Positions 63,637 to 64,000 of a stretch of DNA of 64,000 nucleotides are shown here, piece after piece. How positions within the stretch are numbered: position 1 is the first letter of the stretch; each line of letters begins with the position of its first letter. The notes below the pieces were generated by a model. It had not been told where the DNA came from. It did not search any database and saw nothing but the letters and a program-made list of their open reading frames with translations. The stretch comes from Deltaproteobacteria bacterium. Its GTDB lineage: Bacteria > Myxococcota_C > UBA6777. The stretch is taken from assembly GCA_006226375.1 (NCBI GenBank), contig SBHC01000010.1:48492-112491 (forward strand). Direction: 5' to 3'. A program made the position numbers and the translations under genes.

Positions 63637-64000
63637 ATGGCACGACGCAAACACGCTATTTCCTACGAGGAAGAGCGCCAGAGAATCTTATCTGTAGCAA
63701 GCCACATCTTTCGAGAAGAAGGGCCCCATGCCCTGACCAACCGAAGGCTGGCCGACGCTGCAGGCTGCACCACCATGACCATTTATTCCAGGTTTGGCAG
63801 CAAGGGAGGAATCTTAAGCGCTCTCTTTGAAGAAGGCATCCAACGCTTCCGCGAAGGCCAAGACTCCGTCCCTCTCAATGAAAACCCATTGATCGAGCTC
63901 TCTGCGCTGGTGCTGAAGTATCGCCAAACTGCGTTGACCTACTCGAACCACTACCAGCTCATCTTTGGCCCACCACTTCCAGAGTTTACGCCAGACGAAG
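63637..64000 (+). CDS. TetR-family transcriptional regulator (3' end outside window)
   Basis: Open from ATG at 63637 for 121 codons to the window edge. The N-terminal helix-turn-helix is clear (I-L-S-V-A-S-H-I-F-R-E-E-G, L-T-N-R-R-L-A-D-A-A-G-C-T-T-M-T-I-Y-S-R-F-G-S-K), then the start of the ligand-binding domain. GGAGG lies about 14 bases upstream, rather far. It is divergent from the GH3 beta-glucosidase and may regulate it and itself. Confidence 0.9.
   Translation, partial: MARRKHAISYEEERQRILSVASHIFREEGPHALTNRRLADAAGCTTMTIYSRFGSKGGILSALFEEGIQRFREGQDSVPLNENPLIELSALVLKYRQTALTYSNHYQLIFGPPLPEFTPDE

Overview
This 64 kb window looks like chromosomal DNA of a predatory or soil/marine deltaproteobacterium of the Myxococcota type (inference). 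The signs are MopE-like acidic Cys repeats (E-V-C-D-x-x-D-N-D-C-D-G), a MYXO-CTERM-like sorting tail, a Ser/Thr kinase fused to a formylglycine-generating-enzyme (FGE) domain, an FHA-sigma54 activator, many signal-peptide lipoproteins and moderate GC. I saw no rRNA, tRNA, CRISPR array or insertion sequence. Both ends cut genes: an MDR oxidoreductase on the left and a TetR regulator on the right.

Layout. 1-3.3 kb (minus): O-acyl transfer module (MBOAT + SGNH protein) followed by an MDR oxidoreductase. 3.6-8.8 kb (plus): MopE/beta-propeller protein and a large von Willebrand A protein that looks like two fused genes. 8.8-15.9 kb (minus): cytochrome P450, HEAT-repeat protein, aminoglycoside-phosphotransferase-like kinase, a Tgl-type transglutaminase, and a sterol-desaturase-type hydroxylase. 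16.1-25.4 kb (plus): alpha-2-macroglobulin with a membrane domain in its middle, a stand-alone carboxyltransferase-like protein, and a phytoene-desaturase-type enzyme. 25.4-27.5 kb (minus): an MvdD/MdnC-type ATP-grasp ligase, a 41-residue FAR-motif precursor peptide absent from ordinary ORF lists, and a hexapeptide acetyltransferase. Together these form a candidate graspetide (omega-ester-containing RiPP) locus.

27.7-38.5 kb: kinase-FGE protein, beta-helix lipoprotein, FHA-sigma54 regulator divergent from an ECF sigma factor, DUF2087 regulator, M19-like dipeptidase and a lipase-like hydrolase. 38.5-45.4 kb: a 23-bp triple tandem repeat, a small membrane protein, a MopE-repeat lipoprotein, a degenerate RpoB-like protein translationally coupled to a small membrane protein, and a secreted esterase. 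45.5-54.3 kb: large repeat protein, orphan secretin N-domain protein, cytochrome-like lipoprotein, Tat-exported intradiol dioxygenase, TrmO and aconitase AcnA. 54.4-64 kb: LysR regulator with a strong palindrome, chalcone-isomerase-fold lipoprotein, an RpoC N-terminal-domain paralogue, a copper monooxygenase/cytochrome c lipoprotein, a membrane protein, a DJ-1/PfpI protein, a GH3 beta-glucosidase and TetR.

The most unusual content is the pair of RNA-polymerase-derived proteins. One is a 738-residue beta-like protein that keeps the RpoB scaffold but has lost the catalytic-centre residues. The other is a 350-residue beta-prime-like protein that keeps only the N-terminal clamp/lid part, without the zinc ribbon and without the catalytic NADFDGD domain. 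They lie 13 kb apart on the same strand. Second in interest is the graspetide locus, whose precursor has a recognisable leader but almost no core in frame; a -1 frame continuation runs into the ligase start codon.
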